A stretch of 64,000 nucleotides of DNA from Streptomyces iakyrus (GTDB taxonomy: Bacteria; Actinomycetota; Actinomycetes; Streptomycetales; Streptomycetaceae), in NCBI RefSeq assembly GCF_000717055.1, contig NZ_JNXI01000002.1, positions 310,001 to 374,000 of the forward strand. Reading direction: 5' to 3'. Shown here in pieces: positions 12,189 through 20,791 of the stretch (position 1 is the stretch's first letter; the number at the start of each line of letters is the position of its first letter). The translations under genes were made by a program, and so were the position numbers. Under the pieces are notes generated by a model that was not told the origin of the DNA, did no database searches, and saw only the letters and a program-made list of their open reading frames with translations.

Positions 12189-13745
12189 TCAGCCCTTCGA
12201 GAACATGCCGAGCATGCGGCGGGTCACGGCGAATCCGCCGAAGATGTTGATGCTCGCCAGCAGGATCGCGGCGAACGACAGCACGGTCACGGCGGTGTCG
12301 CCCTGCCCGATCTGCAACAGCGCGCCGACCACGACGATGCCGGAAATGGCGTTGGTGACCGACATCAGCGGGGTGTGCAGCGCGTGGTGCACATTGCCGA
12401 TGACGTAGAAGCCGATGACGATCGCCAGCACGAACACCGTGAAATGGCCCAGCAGTTCACTCGGCGAGAAGGCCGTCACGAGGAACAGTGCGAGCGCTCC
12501 GGCGCCGACCAGGGCGTAGGAGGCCCAGGCCGGGCGGGCGGTCTTCGCCGGTGCCTCGGCAGGGGCCGGCTCCGGCTCCTTCGCCGCGCCCGGGGCGGGT
12601 GCGGCGGACACCTGGACCGGGGGCGGCGGCCAGGTCTTTTCGCCCTCGCGGACCACGGTCATCGACCGCTGCACCACATCGTCGAAATCAAGAACGAGCC
12701 GGCCGTCCTTGCCCGGCGTGAGCAGCTTCATCAGGTTGACGACGTTCGTGCCGTACAACTGCGAGGCCTGAGCTGGGAGCCGGCCCGGCAGATCCGTGTA
12801 GCCGATGATCGTCACATCGTTGTCGGTGACGACCGCCTTCCCGGCGACCGTGCCCTCCACATTGCCGCCCTGCGAGGCCGCCATGTCGACGATCACGCTG
12901 CCGGGCTTCATACGCGCGACGTCCTCGGCGGTGATCAGCCGCGGCGCCGGACGGCCCGGGATGAGCGCGGTGGTGATGATGATGTCGACGTCGGCGGCCT
13001 GCTCGGCGTAGAGCTGCGCGGCGAGCCGGTTGTAGTCGTCCGAGGTGGCCTTGGCGTAGCCGTCGGTGCTCACCTCCTGCTCGGCGGTCACCGTCAGGAA
13101 CTCCCCGCCCAGCGAGCGCACCTGCTCGGCGACCTCGGGACGGGGGTCGGTGGCGCGGACCACGGCGCCGAGGCTGCGGGCCGCGCCGATCGCCGCGAGC
13201 CCGGCCACGCCCGCGCCGGCCACCAGCACCTTCGCGGGCGGCACCTTGCCCGCGGCGGTCACCTGGCCGGTGAAGAACCGGCCGAAAGCGTGCGCCGCCT
13301 CGACCACGGCCCGGTACCCGGCGATGTTCGCCATCGAACTGAGCACGTCCAGCGACTGGGCACGCGAGATGCGCGGCACCGCGTCCATGGCCAGCACCGT
13401 GATCGGACGCCGCGCCAACTCCTCCACCAGCTCCGGGTTGAGGGCCGGGCTGATGAGCGCGATCAGTGTCGCCCCATCGCGCAGCCGGCCGGTCTCCTCG
13501 CTGGAGGGGGCGTTGACCTTGAGCACGATCTCCGCCTGCCACGGGTCGCCGAGTTCGGCGCCCGCCTCCTGGTAGGCCGCGTCGGAGAAGCGGGACGAGG
13601 CTCCCGCTCCCGGTTCGACCACCACGTCGAACCCGAGGGCGACAAGTCTCCCCACGGTGGCCGGCGTGGCCGCCACCCTGGTCTCGCCCGCAGTGGATTC
13701 GGCCGGTATGCCGATCCGCTGGGGTTGCGGTTCCGCTGGGACCAT
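12189..13745 (-). CDS. pntA: NAD(P) transhydrogenase alpha subunit (fused PntAA-PntAB form)
   Basis: I place the start at ATG 13745 ([17 protein letters not shown]), eight bases after a GGGAGAGG Shine-Dalgarno; the upstream in-frame extension has no support. The 518-residue product has the alanine dehydrogenase-like NAD-binding domain ([45 protein letters not shown]). A Pro/Ala-rich linker near residues 385-415 follows, then three or four hydrophobic helices ([33 protein letters not shown]). In some bacteria these parts are separate PntAA and PntAB proteins; here they are one chain. It sits upstream of pntB in a two-gene operon. Confidence 0.94.
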   Translation of the reverse strand: MVPAEPQPQRIGIPAESTAGETRVAATPATVGRLVALGFDVVVEPGAGASSRFSDAAYQEAGAELGDPWQAEIVLKVNAPSSEETGRLRDGATLIALISPALNPELVEELARRPITVLAMDAVPRISRAQSLDVLSSMANIAGYRAVVEAAHAFGRFFTGQVTAAGKVPPAKVLVAGAGVAGLAAIGAARSLGAVVRATDPRPEVAEQVRSLGGEFLTVTAEQEVSTDGYAKATSDDYNRLAAQLYAEQAADVDIIITTALIPGRPAPRLITAEDVARMKPGSVIVDMAASQGGNVEGTVAGKAVVTDNDVTIIGYTDLPGRLPAQASQLYGTNVVNLMKLLTPGKDGRLVLDFDDVVQRSMTVVREGEKTWPPPPVQVSAAPAPGAAKEPEPAPAEAPAKTARPAWASYALVGAGALALFLVTAFSPSELLGHFTVFVLAIVIGFYVIGNVHHALHTPLMSVTNAISGIVVVGALLQIGQGDTAVTVLSFAAILLASINIFGGFAVTRRMLGMFSKG

Positions 13746-13964
13746 CGTGTGCCTCTCCCGTCGTTCGACTGCCTGTCCTCTGTGGTGCCCGCATCCTGCA
13801 CCTTCGACGCGGCATCCGTGGCGGGCCGTGGTCACATGGCCGAGGAGGCCGTCCTCACACCGCCGGGGGGTTGCCGAGAGAGCGTTTCGGCGGTATCACT
13901 GTGACCCCCGGGACGGAAAGAGTCCTGTGATGCGACATGCCACGGCCGGGCTCAGACTGATGTC

Positions 13965-15575
13965 GTGAGCAGCACGCGCCCGGGGCGCGGCGAGGCCGCG
14001 GCCCCCTCTCGATCCGCACCGCAGCAGACTCTCGCGCTGGCGGCGATGATGTTCGCGGTCGCGATGACCTTCATCGACCAGACCATCGTGTCGATCGCGG
14101 CCCCGGACATCGTCCGCGAACTGGGCCTGTCGTCCTCCGGTATGCAGTGGGTGGTCAACGCCTATCTGCTGGCCCTCGCGGCGTTCTTCGCCCTCGGCGG
14201 GCGCCTCGCCGACCTCTACGGGCCGCGCCGGGTCGTCGTCATCGGCACGCTGGTGTTCGTCGTGTCCTCGGTGCTGTGCGGCTGTGTGCCCGAGGGCGGC
14301 GCCGCCCAGGCCTGGCTGATCGTCTTCCGCGCCACCCAGGGGCTGGGGGCGGCACTGCTGTTCCCTGCGGCGCTGGCCGTGGTGGTGGCGGTGTTCCCGG
14401 TCGAGCGGCGCGGGCGTGCCCTCGCGCTGTTCTTCGGTGTCACCGGGGCGCTGACCGCCATCGGCCCGCTGCTGGGCGGCTGGCTCACGAACTGGACCTG
14501 GCGGGCGGTGTTCTGGGTCAACGTGCCCGTGGCGATCGTGGCGCTGGTCCTGACGGCCCTGGCGCACATCTCCGACCGGCGGCGCTCCGGCACCCTGGAC
14601 GTCCCGGGCGCCGCCCTGATCGCGGCCGGCATGGGCCTGAGCGTGCTCGGGTTCCAGCAGGCCTTCTCCTGGGGCTGGGACAGCTGGGCGACCTGGGTGT
14701 GCATCGGGGGCGGCCTCGCGATCCTGGCCGGATTCGTCCGTTTCGAGCGGAAGGCCGGGCATCCACTGATCGACCTGCGGGTCTTCCGGGACAGGGCGTT
14801 CACCATGGACGCGGCGGTGCTGTTCTTCTCGATGCTCGCCTTCGTGCCGCTGTTCTTCTTCACCTCCGTCTACGCCCAGGTGTCCCTCAGTGCCTCGCCG
14901 AACCAGGCGGCGCTGTTCCTGCTGTACTTCTTCGTCGGTTTCGCCATCGCCTCGCAGTGGGGCGGCCGGATCCTCGACAAGAAGGGCGCCCGCCCGGCCC
15001 TGAAGCTGGGCACGGCCGTGGGCTGCGTCGGCTTCGCCCTGTGGGCGAACAAGCTCACCGACCTGTCCATGCACGACCAGTGGCCCTACGCGGCCCTGGC
15101 CGGGGCCGGTATCGGCTTCGTCCTGGCACCGGCCTCCACGGACGCCGTCAACCGGGCCATCGGCGCCTCGTACGGCGAGGTCACCGGCATCACCCAGACC
15201 GTGCGCAACTACGCGGCGAGCGTCGGCCTGGCCGTCTACGGCACGATCCTGACCCATGTGACGACGGACAAGGTGGTGGGCACCCTGACAGGCAAGGGCA
15301 TGTCCGCGGCGGACGCGGACACCGTGGCCCGCGACGTCACCGAGTCGATCACCGGCAGCGGCGACTCCCGGCCGCCCCCCGGCACCGGCCCCGCCGCCGA
15401 GGCGACCCGGGAGTCGATGTCCGCGATCCGCATGGACTTCGCCGAGGCCAACCAGTGGGTGTTCTACGGCATGGCCATCGCCCTGGGCATCGGCTACCTG
15501 TGCGCACTGCGCCACCCGGGCGGCAGGGTGGACGCGAACGCGAAGGTCGAGGAACCGGCCGGGCAGGCCCGCTGA
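13965..15575 (+). CDS. MFS drug exporter, DHA2 (EmrB/QacA) 14-helix family
   Basis: This 536-residue polytopic protein starts at GTG 13965. It shows DHA2 hallmarks: FIDQTIVSIAAPDIVRELG in helix 1, WVVNAYLLALAAFFALGGRLADLYGPRR (motif A), the GPLLGGWLTNWTWRAVFWVNVPV stretch (motif C followed by the WRWIFxINVP-type motif), and about fourteen helices. Family members export drugs, dyes or endogenous antibiotics using the proton gradient. No TetR/MarR regulator gene is adjacent, and no biosynthetic cluster surrounds it, so the substrate is unknown. It diverges from pntA across about 220 bp. Confidence 0.9.
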   Translation: MSSTRPGRGEAAAPSRSAPQQTLALAAMMFAVAMTFIDQTIVSIAAPDIVRELGLSSSGMQWVVNAYLLALAAFFALGGRLADLYGPRRVVVIGTLVFVVSSVLCGCVPEGGAAQAWLIVFRATQGLGAALLFPAALAVVVAVFPVERRGRALALFFGVTGALTAIGPLLGGWLTNWTWRAVFWVNVPVAIVALVLTALAHISDRRRSGTLDVPGAALIAAGMGLSVLGFQQAFSWGWDSWATWVCIGGGLAILAGFVRFERKAGHPLIDLRVFRDRAFTMDAAVLFFSMLAFVPLFFFTSVYAQVSLSASPNQAALFLLYFFVGFAIASQWGGRILDKKGARPALKLGTAVGCVGFALWANKLTDLSMHDQWPYAALAGAGIGFVLAPASTDAVNRAIGASYGEVTGITQTVRNYAASVGLAVYGTILTHVTTDKVVGTLTGKGMSAADADTVARDVTESITGSGDSRPPPGTGPAAEATRESMSAIRMDFAEANQWVFYGMAIALGIGYLCALRHPGGRVDANAKVEEPAGQAR

Positions 15576-15584
15576 CGCCGGGCG

Positions 15585-16037
15585 TCAGGTGAACAACTCG
15601 TCCGTCCGCGCCTGGATCTGCTCGGGCGTCAGATCCTCGGTCGTCCGGGAGATCATCCAGAGATGGCCGAACGGGTCGGCGAGACGGCCCCCGCGCTGCC
15701 CGTAGTGCTGGTCGGCAACGGGATACACCACGGTCGCCCCGCCGCGCAGCATGGCCTCGGCCACGGCGTCGGCGTCGGACACGTCGAGGGCCATGATGAC
15801 CGGGCTGCCGCCGAGGGACGCCGGTGCCGGGTCGCCCTCGTCGGCGTCCTTCACCGCGATGACCGAGCCGCCGAGCCGCAGCAGGGCGTGCACGATCCTC
15901 CCGTCGGGGCCGGTGTACCGCTCGATCTCCTCGGCGCCGAGGGCGGACCGGCAGAAGTCGATCGCGCGGGAGCCGTCGGGAACCACGAGCCGGGCGTAGA
16001 GCCGGGTGACGGTCTGCTGGGCGGATGTGTTCGTCAT
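15585..16037 (-). CDS. VOC superfamily protein (PhnB/glyoxalase-like)
   Basis: This 150-residue protein begins with MTNTSAQQTVTRLYARLVVPD. It has the paired beta-alpha-beta-beta-beta modules of the vicinal-oxygen-chelate fold, with AIDFCRSALGAEEIERYTGPDG in the first half and VYPVADQHYGQRGGRLADPFGHLWMISR at the end. The YGQRGGRLxDPFGHxW signature is that of PhnB-like proteins, whose substrates are mostly unknown. It lies 61 bp downstream of an AraC-type regulator on the same strand and could be cotranscribed with it. Confidence 0.85.
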   Translation of the reverse strand: MTNTSAQQTVTRLYARLVVPDGSRAIDFCRSALGAEEIERYTGPDGRIVHALLRLGGSVIAVKDADEGDPAPASLGGSPVIMALDVSDADAVAEAMLRGGATVVYPVADQHYGQRGGRLADPFGHLWMISRTTEDLTPEQIQARTDELFT

Positions 16038-16098
16038 GCCTTCACGATCGCCGGGCGCGGGGATCGTGGATTGTAGAAATCGGCCGGCCCGGGGCCGT

Positions 16099-16959
16099 TC
16101 ACCCGTCCAGCGGAACGTGGTTGCGTTCGAGCGGCGAACGCGGTGCGTACGCGGTCGGAGTGATCCCGGCCAGCGCGCGGAACTCGTGGATCAGGTGCGC
16201 CTGGTCATGGTAGCCGCAGTCGGCGGCGAGCGCCGCCCAGTCCGGCGGCTGCGGCCCGGCGTTGACGCGGCCGAGGAGCCGCTGGAAGCGGCGCAGGCGG
16301 GCGTACCGCTTGGGCGCGAGTCCCAGCTGGTCGGTGCAGCGGCGGGCCAGCCGCCGGGTGGTCCAGCCCAGCCGGTCGGCGACCTCGGCGACGGGTGTGC
16401 CGCGGTCGAGCAGCGCGGCGGCGCGGCGGACCGCCGGGTCGGGTTCCAGGGGGCGTCGCGCGCGGGCCAGCAGGGCCGCCTCCAGTTCCCGCAGCCCGGC
16501 CCACGGGCCCCCGGCGGCCATGGCCTCCAGCAGCCGTTCGCGCAGCACCGCGCCGTCCGTGCCCCACAGCTCGTCGAGGCCGACCAGGTCGTCGCGGACC
16601 GCGGAGAGCGGGACGGTGAGGAAGGGGTGGGCGCCCGCGGGCCGGAACGCCACCCAGACGACGGCCCGCTGCTGCGCCGGGTCGATCAGGGCCGGCTGCG
16701 TGTGCGGGCCGTGCACGGCGGCGCCCCCGGTTCGCCGGTCCGGGCCGCGCAGCGGGGAGGAGGACAGGGCGTCCCCGTCGAGGTTGACCAGCAGCTGTGC
16801 CCCGCCCGTCGGCAGGGCCAGCTCGGCGGTGTGCGCGAACCGCGCCTCGGCGTAGCCCATCGCGCCGATCAGCGGCGCCAGGGCCGCTGCCGACGGCCGG
16901 ACGGTGAGCTGGGCCGGTGCCTGCTCCGCCCCGGGAGCCGGACGGGCCGGACGGGTCAT
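16099..16959 (-). CDS. AraC-family transcriptional regulator
   Basis: The 286-residue product starts at ATG 16959 (MTRPARPAPGAEQAPAQ); the reading frame extends much further upstream, but that part overlaps the decayed glucosidase/lacI sequence and has no start signal. An N-terminal cupin-like sensing region of about 180 residues (LLVNLDGDALSSSPLRG, WVAFRPAGAHPFL) precedes two helix-turn-helix motifs. The first is TPVAEVADRLGWTTRRLARR; the second is WAALAADCGYHDQAHLIHEF, and FRALAGITPTAYA follows it. Regulators with this layout often control adjacent genes. The VOC gene immediately downstream is the obvious candidate, but this is inference. Confidence 0.88.
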   Translation of the reverse strand: MTRPARPAPGAEQAPAQLTVRPSAAALAPLIGAMGYAEARFAHTAELALPTGGAQLLVNLDGDALSSSPLRGPDRRTGGAAVHGPHTQPALIDPAQQRAVVWVAFRPAGAHPFLTVPLSAVRDDLVGLDELWGTDGAVLRERLLEAMAAGGPWAGLRELEAALLARARRPLEPDPAVRRAAALLDRGTPVAEVADRLGWTTRRLARRCTDQLGLAPKRYARLRRFQRLLGRVNAGPQPPDWAALAADCGYHDQAHLIHEFRALAGITPTAYAPRSPLERNHVPLDG

Positions 16960-16996
16960 GGATCCAGCGTACGGCCGGGCGACGCCGGTGCGGGGG

Positions 16997-17178
16997 TTAC
17001 ACCGCCAGCCACACCGCCCGGTCCGGCTCCAGCACGCCGCCCTCGACGGGGCCGCCGGCCAGCAGGAGCGCGGTGTGCGCGGGCTCGTACGGCGCTCCGG
17101 AGAGGTTGACCACGCAGACGAAGCCCGGCTCGCGGCGGAAGGCCAGCACCCCCTCGGGGGTGTCCAGCTGCCTGCGGG
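16997..17178 (-). pseudogene. 3' remnant of a GH13 alpha-glucosidase gene
   Basis: The minus strand reads about 60 codons ending in a TAA at 16997. They include DTPEGVLAFRREPGFVCVVN, followed by LSGAPYEPAHTALLLAGG and EPDRAVWLAV-stop. This is the C-terminal beta-sandwich of a GH13 oligo-1,6-/alpha-glucosidase. Everything upstream is gone: at about 17175 the sequence switches directly into a lacI-type gene on the other strand. No start codon with a ribosome binding site exists, so this is a non-functional stub. Confidence 0.75.
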
Positions 17179-17655
17179 TTCTCCTCCAGCTCGCAGGAGC
17201 GGCTGCTCGGGTACCGACAGGCGCTGGCCGAGGCCGGCCTGCCCCTCGACGACGACCTGGTGGTCGCCACCCCGGAAGGCGACAAGCGGGGCGCCGCCGA
17301 GGCGGTCGGCCGGCTGCTCGGGCTGCGGGAGCCGCCCACCGCGGTCTTCGCCGAGCAGGACGAGGTGGCCGTCGCCGTGATCTGGACGCTGCGGGCGACC
17401 CGAATCGAGGTACCCGGGCAGATGTCGGTCGTGGGCTTCGACGACCAGCCGGTCGCGCGGTGGTTCCATCTGACCACGGTGGCTCAGTCGCCGTCGCGGA
17501 TCGGCCGGGAGGCCGGTGAACTGGCCCTGTCCCTCATCGACGACCCGGGCGCGGACCGTGGGCGGCACCTCGTGCTGCCGACCCATGTCATCCCCCGGAC
17601 CACCACCGCCCCGCCTCCCGCCCCACGGCCCGAGCCCCAACTGCCGTCGGACTGA
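17179..17655 (+). pseudogene. 3' remnant of a LacI-family repressor gene
   Basis: From about 17179 the plus strand encodes the C-terminal half of a LacI-family effector domain: SSSSQERLLGYRQALAEAGL, PPTAVFAEQDEVAVAVIWTL, MSVVGFDDQPVARWFHLTTV, and a normal end at TGA 17655. The helix-turn-helix and the first ~180 residues are missing, replaced by the tail of the glucosidase gene on the opposite strand. The order suggests an ancestral divergent regulator-glucosidase pair whose two 5' halves and shared promoter were deleted together. Confidence 0.78.
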
Positions 17656-17793
17656 CGGAAACACCGACACCGGACACGCTCGCCACTTGGCTCCGGGACG
17701 TCGTCGGCCGCGTGCCCGGGCCGTCCGGCGGCAGTCGGCTTTCCACTGTTCGGATCCGGGCCGTTCGGCGTGCTCGTGCGTCACGCCTGCGCG

Positions 17794-17827
17794 AACCGTT
17801 GACGACGGTTAAGGGCCCCCTTATCTT
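17794..17827 (+). promoter_or_regulatory. Promoter with operator-like inverted repeat before the GH43 gene
   Basis: A -35 TTGACG (17799-17804) and a -10 TATCTT (17822-17827) are separated by exactly 17 bp, a close match to a vegetative promoter. The -35 is centred in an inverted repeat AACCGT-N5-ACGGTT (17794-17810), a plausible repressor site. Transcription would start near 17834, leaving a leader of about 85 bases before the TTG start at 17920. Confidence 0.65.
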
Positions 17828-17919
17828 CTGACCACTTCTTGGCCGAATTCACGAACTACGTTCGAAATCACGGACAGAGGCGGCTCGTTCCCACCCCGAT
17901 CACCCGCTGGAGAACCTCC

Positions 17920-19362
17920 TTGAGACGCATAGCCGTTCGGCTGCTCCTGGCCGCCCTGACAGCCTTCGCGACCTGCCTGGCGTCAGCGCCCGCCCGGGCC
18001 GCCGTGCCCGATTCTCCCGCCGTCACCTACACGAACCCGGTCGCGGAGAAGCGGGCCGACCCGCACATCTTCAAACACACCGACGGCTACTACTACTTCA
18101 CCGCGAGCGTCCCCGAGTACGACCGCATCGTGCTGCGCCGGGCGACCACCATCCAGGGCCTGACGACGGCACCCGAGACGACCATCTGGACGAAGCACGC
18201 CGGCGGCGTGATGGGCGCCCACATCTGGGCGCCGGAGATCCACTTCATCGACGGCAAGTGGTACGTGTACTTCGCCGCCGGCGCCACCGACGACATCTGG
18301 GCGATCCGGATGTACGTCCTGGAGGGCACCGGCGCCAACCCGCTCACCGCCTCCTGGACCGAGAAGGGGCAGATCAGGACCCAGTGGGAGAGCTTCTCCC
18401 TGGACGCCACCACCTTCGTCGTGAACGGCGTGCGCTACCTGGCCTGGGCGCAGCGCGACCCATCCGTGAACAACAACACCGACATCTACCTCGCGAAGAT
18501 GGCCAACCCCTGGACGATCACCGGCACTCCGGTGATGCTGTCGCGGCCCACCTACTCGTGGGAGACCGTCGGCTTCAAGGTCAACGAGGGCCCGGCCGTG
18601 ATCCAGCGGGGCGGCAAGGTGTTCATGACGTACTCCGCGAGCGCCACCGACGCCAACTACTGCCTGGGCATGCTCACCGCCTCCGCGAGCGCGAACCTGC
18701 TCAGCCAGGCGTCCTGGAGCAAGAGCCCCACCCCGGTGTTCGCCAGCAACGCCGCGACCAGCCAGTACGGCCCGGGCCACAACTCCTTCACCGTGTCCGA
18801 GGACGGGAAGAGCGACATCCTCGTCTACCACGACCGCAGCTACAAGGACATCAGCGGCGACCCGCTCTACGACCCCAACCGCCGCACCCGGGTGCAGAAG
18901 GTCTACTGGAACGCCGACGGCACCCCGGACTTCGGCATCCCGGTGGCCGACGGCGTCACCCCGCAGCGCTTCTCCTCGTACAACTTCCCGGACCGGTTCG
19001 TCCGGCACTACGACTACCGGGCCCGGATCGAGGCGAACGTCACCAAGCTCGCCGACTCGCAGTTCCGCGTCGTGCCGGGCCTCGCGGGCAGCGGCACGGT
19101 CTCGCTGGAGTCGGCCAACTTCCCCGGCTATTACCTGCGGCACGAGAACTTCCAGGTGTGGCTGCGCAAGAACGACGGCAGTGCGCAGTTCGCGTCCGAC
19201 GCGAGCTTCCGGCAGCGCGCCGGACTCGCGGACCCGGCGGGCGTGTCGTACGAGTCGTACAACTACCCGGGGCGATACGTCCGCCACTGGGAGTACCTGC
19301 TCAACGTGCAGGCGGTGAGCACCGCCACCGACCGGGCGGACGCCACCTTCTACGCCCAGTGA
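17920..19362 (+). CDS. Secreted GH43 arabinanase/arabinofuranosidase with AbfB domain
   Basis: I chose the TTG at 17920 (MRRIAVRLLLAALTAF) because GGAG lies seven bases upstream and a Sec signal peptide follows at once, with cleavage predicted after residue 27 (APARA|AVP). The 480-residue protein has a five-bladed GH43 domain: the catalytic-base Asp is probably D47 in ADPHIF, HIWAPEIHFIDGKWYVYFAA follows, and the probable acid is E223 in NEGPAV. Residues from about 345 form an AbfB arabinose-binding beta-trefoil (NFPDRFVRHYDYR, NFPGYYLRHENF, NYPGRYVRHWEY). It likely trims arabinan or arabinoxylan outside the cell. The LacI relic just upstream may once have belonged to a neighbouring sugar locus. 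Confidence 0.92.
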   Translation: MRRIAVRLLLAALTAFATCLASAPARAAVPDSPAVTYTNPVAEKRADPHIFKHTDGYYYFTASVPEYDRIVLRRATTIQGLTTAPETTIWTKHAGGVMGAHIWAPEIHFIDGKWYVYFAAGATDDIWAIRMYVLEGTGANPLTASWTEKGQIRTQWESFSLDATTFVVNGVRYLAWAQRDPSVNNNTDIYLAKMANPWTITGTPVMLSRPTYSWETVGFKVNEGPAVIQRGGKVFMTYSASATDANYCLGMLTASASANLLSQASWSKSPTPVFASNAATSQYGPGHNSFTVSEDGKSDILVYHDRSYKDISGDPLYDPNRRTRVQKVYWNADGTPDFGIPVADGVTPQRFSSYNFPDRFVRHYDYRARIEANVTKLADSQFRVVPGLAGSGTVSLESANFPGYYLRHENFQVWLRKNDGSAQFASDASFRQRAGLADPAGVSYESYNYPGRYVRHWEYLLNVQAVSTATDRADATFYAQ

Positions 19363-19382
19363 CGGCACGGTAAATGCGCGTA

Positions 19383-19423
19383 AGGCCCTGAATGTCTTGC
19401 CGAGAGGCGGGCACTCAGGGCCT
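19383..19423. terminator. Stem-loop ending directly at the next start codon
   Basis: Arms AGGCCCTGA (19383-19391) and TCAGGGCCT (19415-19423) pair perfectly. Part of the loop can also pair (TTGCC with GGCGG/GGGCA). It lies 20 bp after the GH43 stop and ends at the base before the GTG at 19424. It probably terminates the GH43 transcript, and it could also hide the start of the next gene. Confidence 0.6.
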
Positions 19424-20350
19424 GTGCAGACACAACAGGGCAAGCGACCGCGCAGGGTGCTGCTCACCGGCTGGTTCAGCTTCCGGGACAGGGAGGCGAC
19501 GGCCGGGGACGTGCTGGCCCTGCGCCGGGTGGAGGACGTGCTCCTGGGGACGGGCATCCCCTACGACGTCGCCTGGAGTCCCCGTTTCCGTCCGGAGGCA
19601 CTGCATCTGGACCGGCTGTGGCCCGAGGACTACACCCACCTCGTGTTCGTCTGCGGCCCGCTGCACGGACCACAGGTGGAGGAGCTGCACCGGCGCTTCG
19701 CGCACTGCGTGCGGATCGCCGTGGGCACCTCGGTGATCGACCCCGCCAGCGCGGCCGTGACCGGCTTCCACCGGGTGCTGCCCCGGGACGGGCCGGACAG
19801 CGAGCCGGTGGAGGACCTCGCGGCCCGCGCCCCGGACGTGCCGGCGCGGCCCGTCGTCGGGGTGATCCTCGCGCACGGGCAGCACGAGTACGGGCAGCTG
19901 CGGCGGCACGGGCAGGTCGCCGAGGAGGTGACGCGCTGGCTGGCCACCAAGGACTGCGGACGACTGGAGCTGGAGACCCGGCTGGACACGCACGACTGGC
20001 ACCTGAGCGCGACGCCCGCCCAGCTGCAGTCCGTCCTCGCCCGGCTGGACCTCGTCGTCACCGACCGGCTGCACGGGCTGGTGATCGCGCTGCGGGTGGG
20101 CACACCGGTGCTGGCCGTCGACCCGGTCGCGGGCGGCGCCAAGCTGACCGCACAGGCCCGGGCCTGCGGCTGGCCCGCCCTGGTACCCGCCGAGCAGCTG
20201 GACGTGCGGCAGTTGGACCGCTGGTGGGACTGGTGCCTGACCGGCGGCCGGGTGACCGCGCGGCAGATCCGCGACGGGTTCCGCGAGGGCTCCGTGCCGG
20301 ACAGCGCGGACCGGCTCGTCGAGGCACTGGCGCGGCCGGTGCCCGGTTAG
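19424..20350 (+). CDS. Polysaccharide pyruvyl transferase-family protein
   Basis: About 308 residues from GTG 19424; a TTG at 19397 is an alternative start, and neither has a strong ribosome binding site. The C-terminal half carries the family signature LDLVVTDRLHGLVIALRVGT, followed by PVLAVDPVAGGAKLTAQARA, as in CsaB/WcaK-like enzymes that add ketal pyruvate to cell-surface glycans. The N-terminal half (VLLTGWFSFRDREATAGDVL, LVFVCGPLHGPQVEELHRRF) resembles the matching Rossmann domain. The substrate is unknown. It heads a stretch of glycan-related genes reaching to 24389, which supports a role in a surface or secreted polysaccharide. Confidence 0.78.
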   Translation: MQTQQGKRPRRVLLTGWFSFRDREATAGDVLALRRVEDVLLGTGIPYDVAWSPRFRPEALHLDRLWPEDYTHLVFVCGPLHGPQVEELHRRFAHCVRIAVGTSVIDPASAAVTGFHRVLPRDGPDSEPVEDLAARAPDVPARPVVGVILAHGQHEYGQLRRHGQVAEEVTRWLATKDCGRLELETRLDTHDWHLSATPAQLQSVLARLDLVVTDRLHGLVIALRVGTPVLAVDPVAGGAKLTAQARACGWPALVPAEQLDVRQLDRWWDWCLTGGRVTARQIRDGFREGSVPDSADRLVEALARPVPG

Positions 20351-20455
20351 CGGGGCGCCACCACGGGGCACCCGCTTGTACGTCCCCCGCTGTACTTCCC
20401 CCGCCGCACGTCCCCCCGGGAGGAGAGACGGTCCGGCCGCCCGGAAGGAGAGAGC

Positions 20456-20776
20456 GTGTCCATCGGCCGACTTCCCGAGAACGAGCAGCGCATCCTCGAC
20501 GAGATGGAACGCGCTCTGCGCCGCGACCGTCGCCTCGACCGCAAGCTGCGCACCCACCGAGTGAGCCGCCGCCCCGACCCCGCCCGCGTCCTGGCCCGAC
20601 TGGCCGCCTACCGCCCCCGCGTCTGGACCGTCGTGGTCCTGCTCGCGGTCTCGGTCGGGCTGATGGTGGCCGGGATCGTCACGTCCGAGCCGGGTGTGAT
20701 CTGGGCGTTCGCCACGCTGTGGCCCCTGACGATGTTCGCCGCGTTCCGGCTGATGTGCCGGTGCTGCGACGGCTGA
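20456..20776 (+). CDS. DUF3040 membrane protein
   Basis: This 106-residue protein starts at GTG 20456 behind GGAAGGAGAG. It has the DUF3040 pattern: an acidic/basic N-terminus (RLPENEQRILDEMERALRRD), then two hydrophobic helices (VWTVVVLLAVSVGLMVAGIV, VIWAFATLWPLTMFAAFRLM) and a Cys-containing C-terminus. The family is widespread in actinobacteria with no established function. It converges on the GT9 gene, whose stop lies 16 bp away. Confidence 0.87.
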   Translation: MSIGRLPENEQRILDEMERALRRDRRLDRKLRTHRVSRRPDPARVLARLAAYRPRVWTVVVLLAVSVGLMVAGIVTSEPGVIWAFATLWPLTMFAAFRLMCRCCDG

Positions 20777-20791
20777 GCACGGGCGCTGTCC

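Noticed and set aside
16960..17784. N-terminal extension of the AraC regulator
   Set aside because: The in-frame sequence upstream of ATG 16959 overlaps the glucosidase and lacI remnants and has no start signal.
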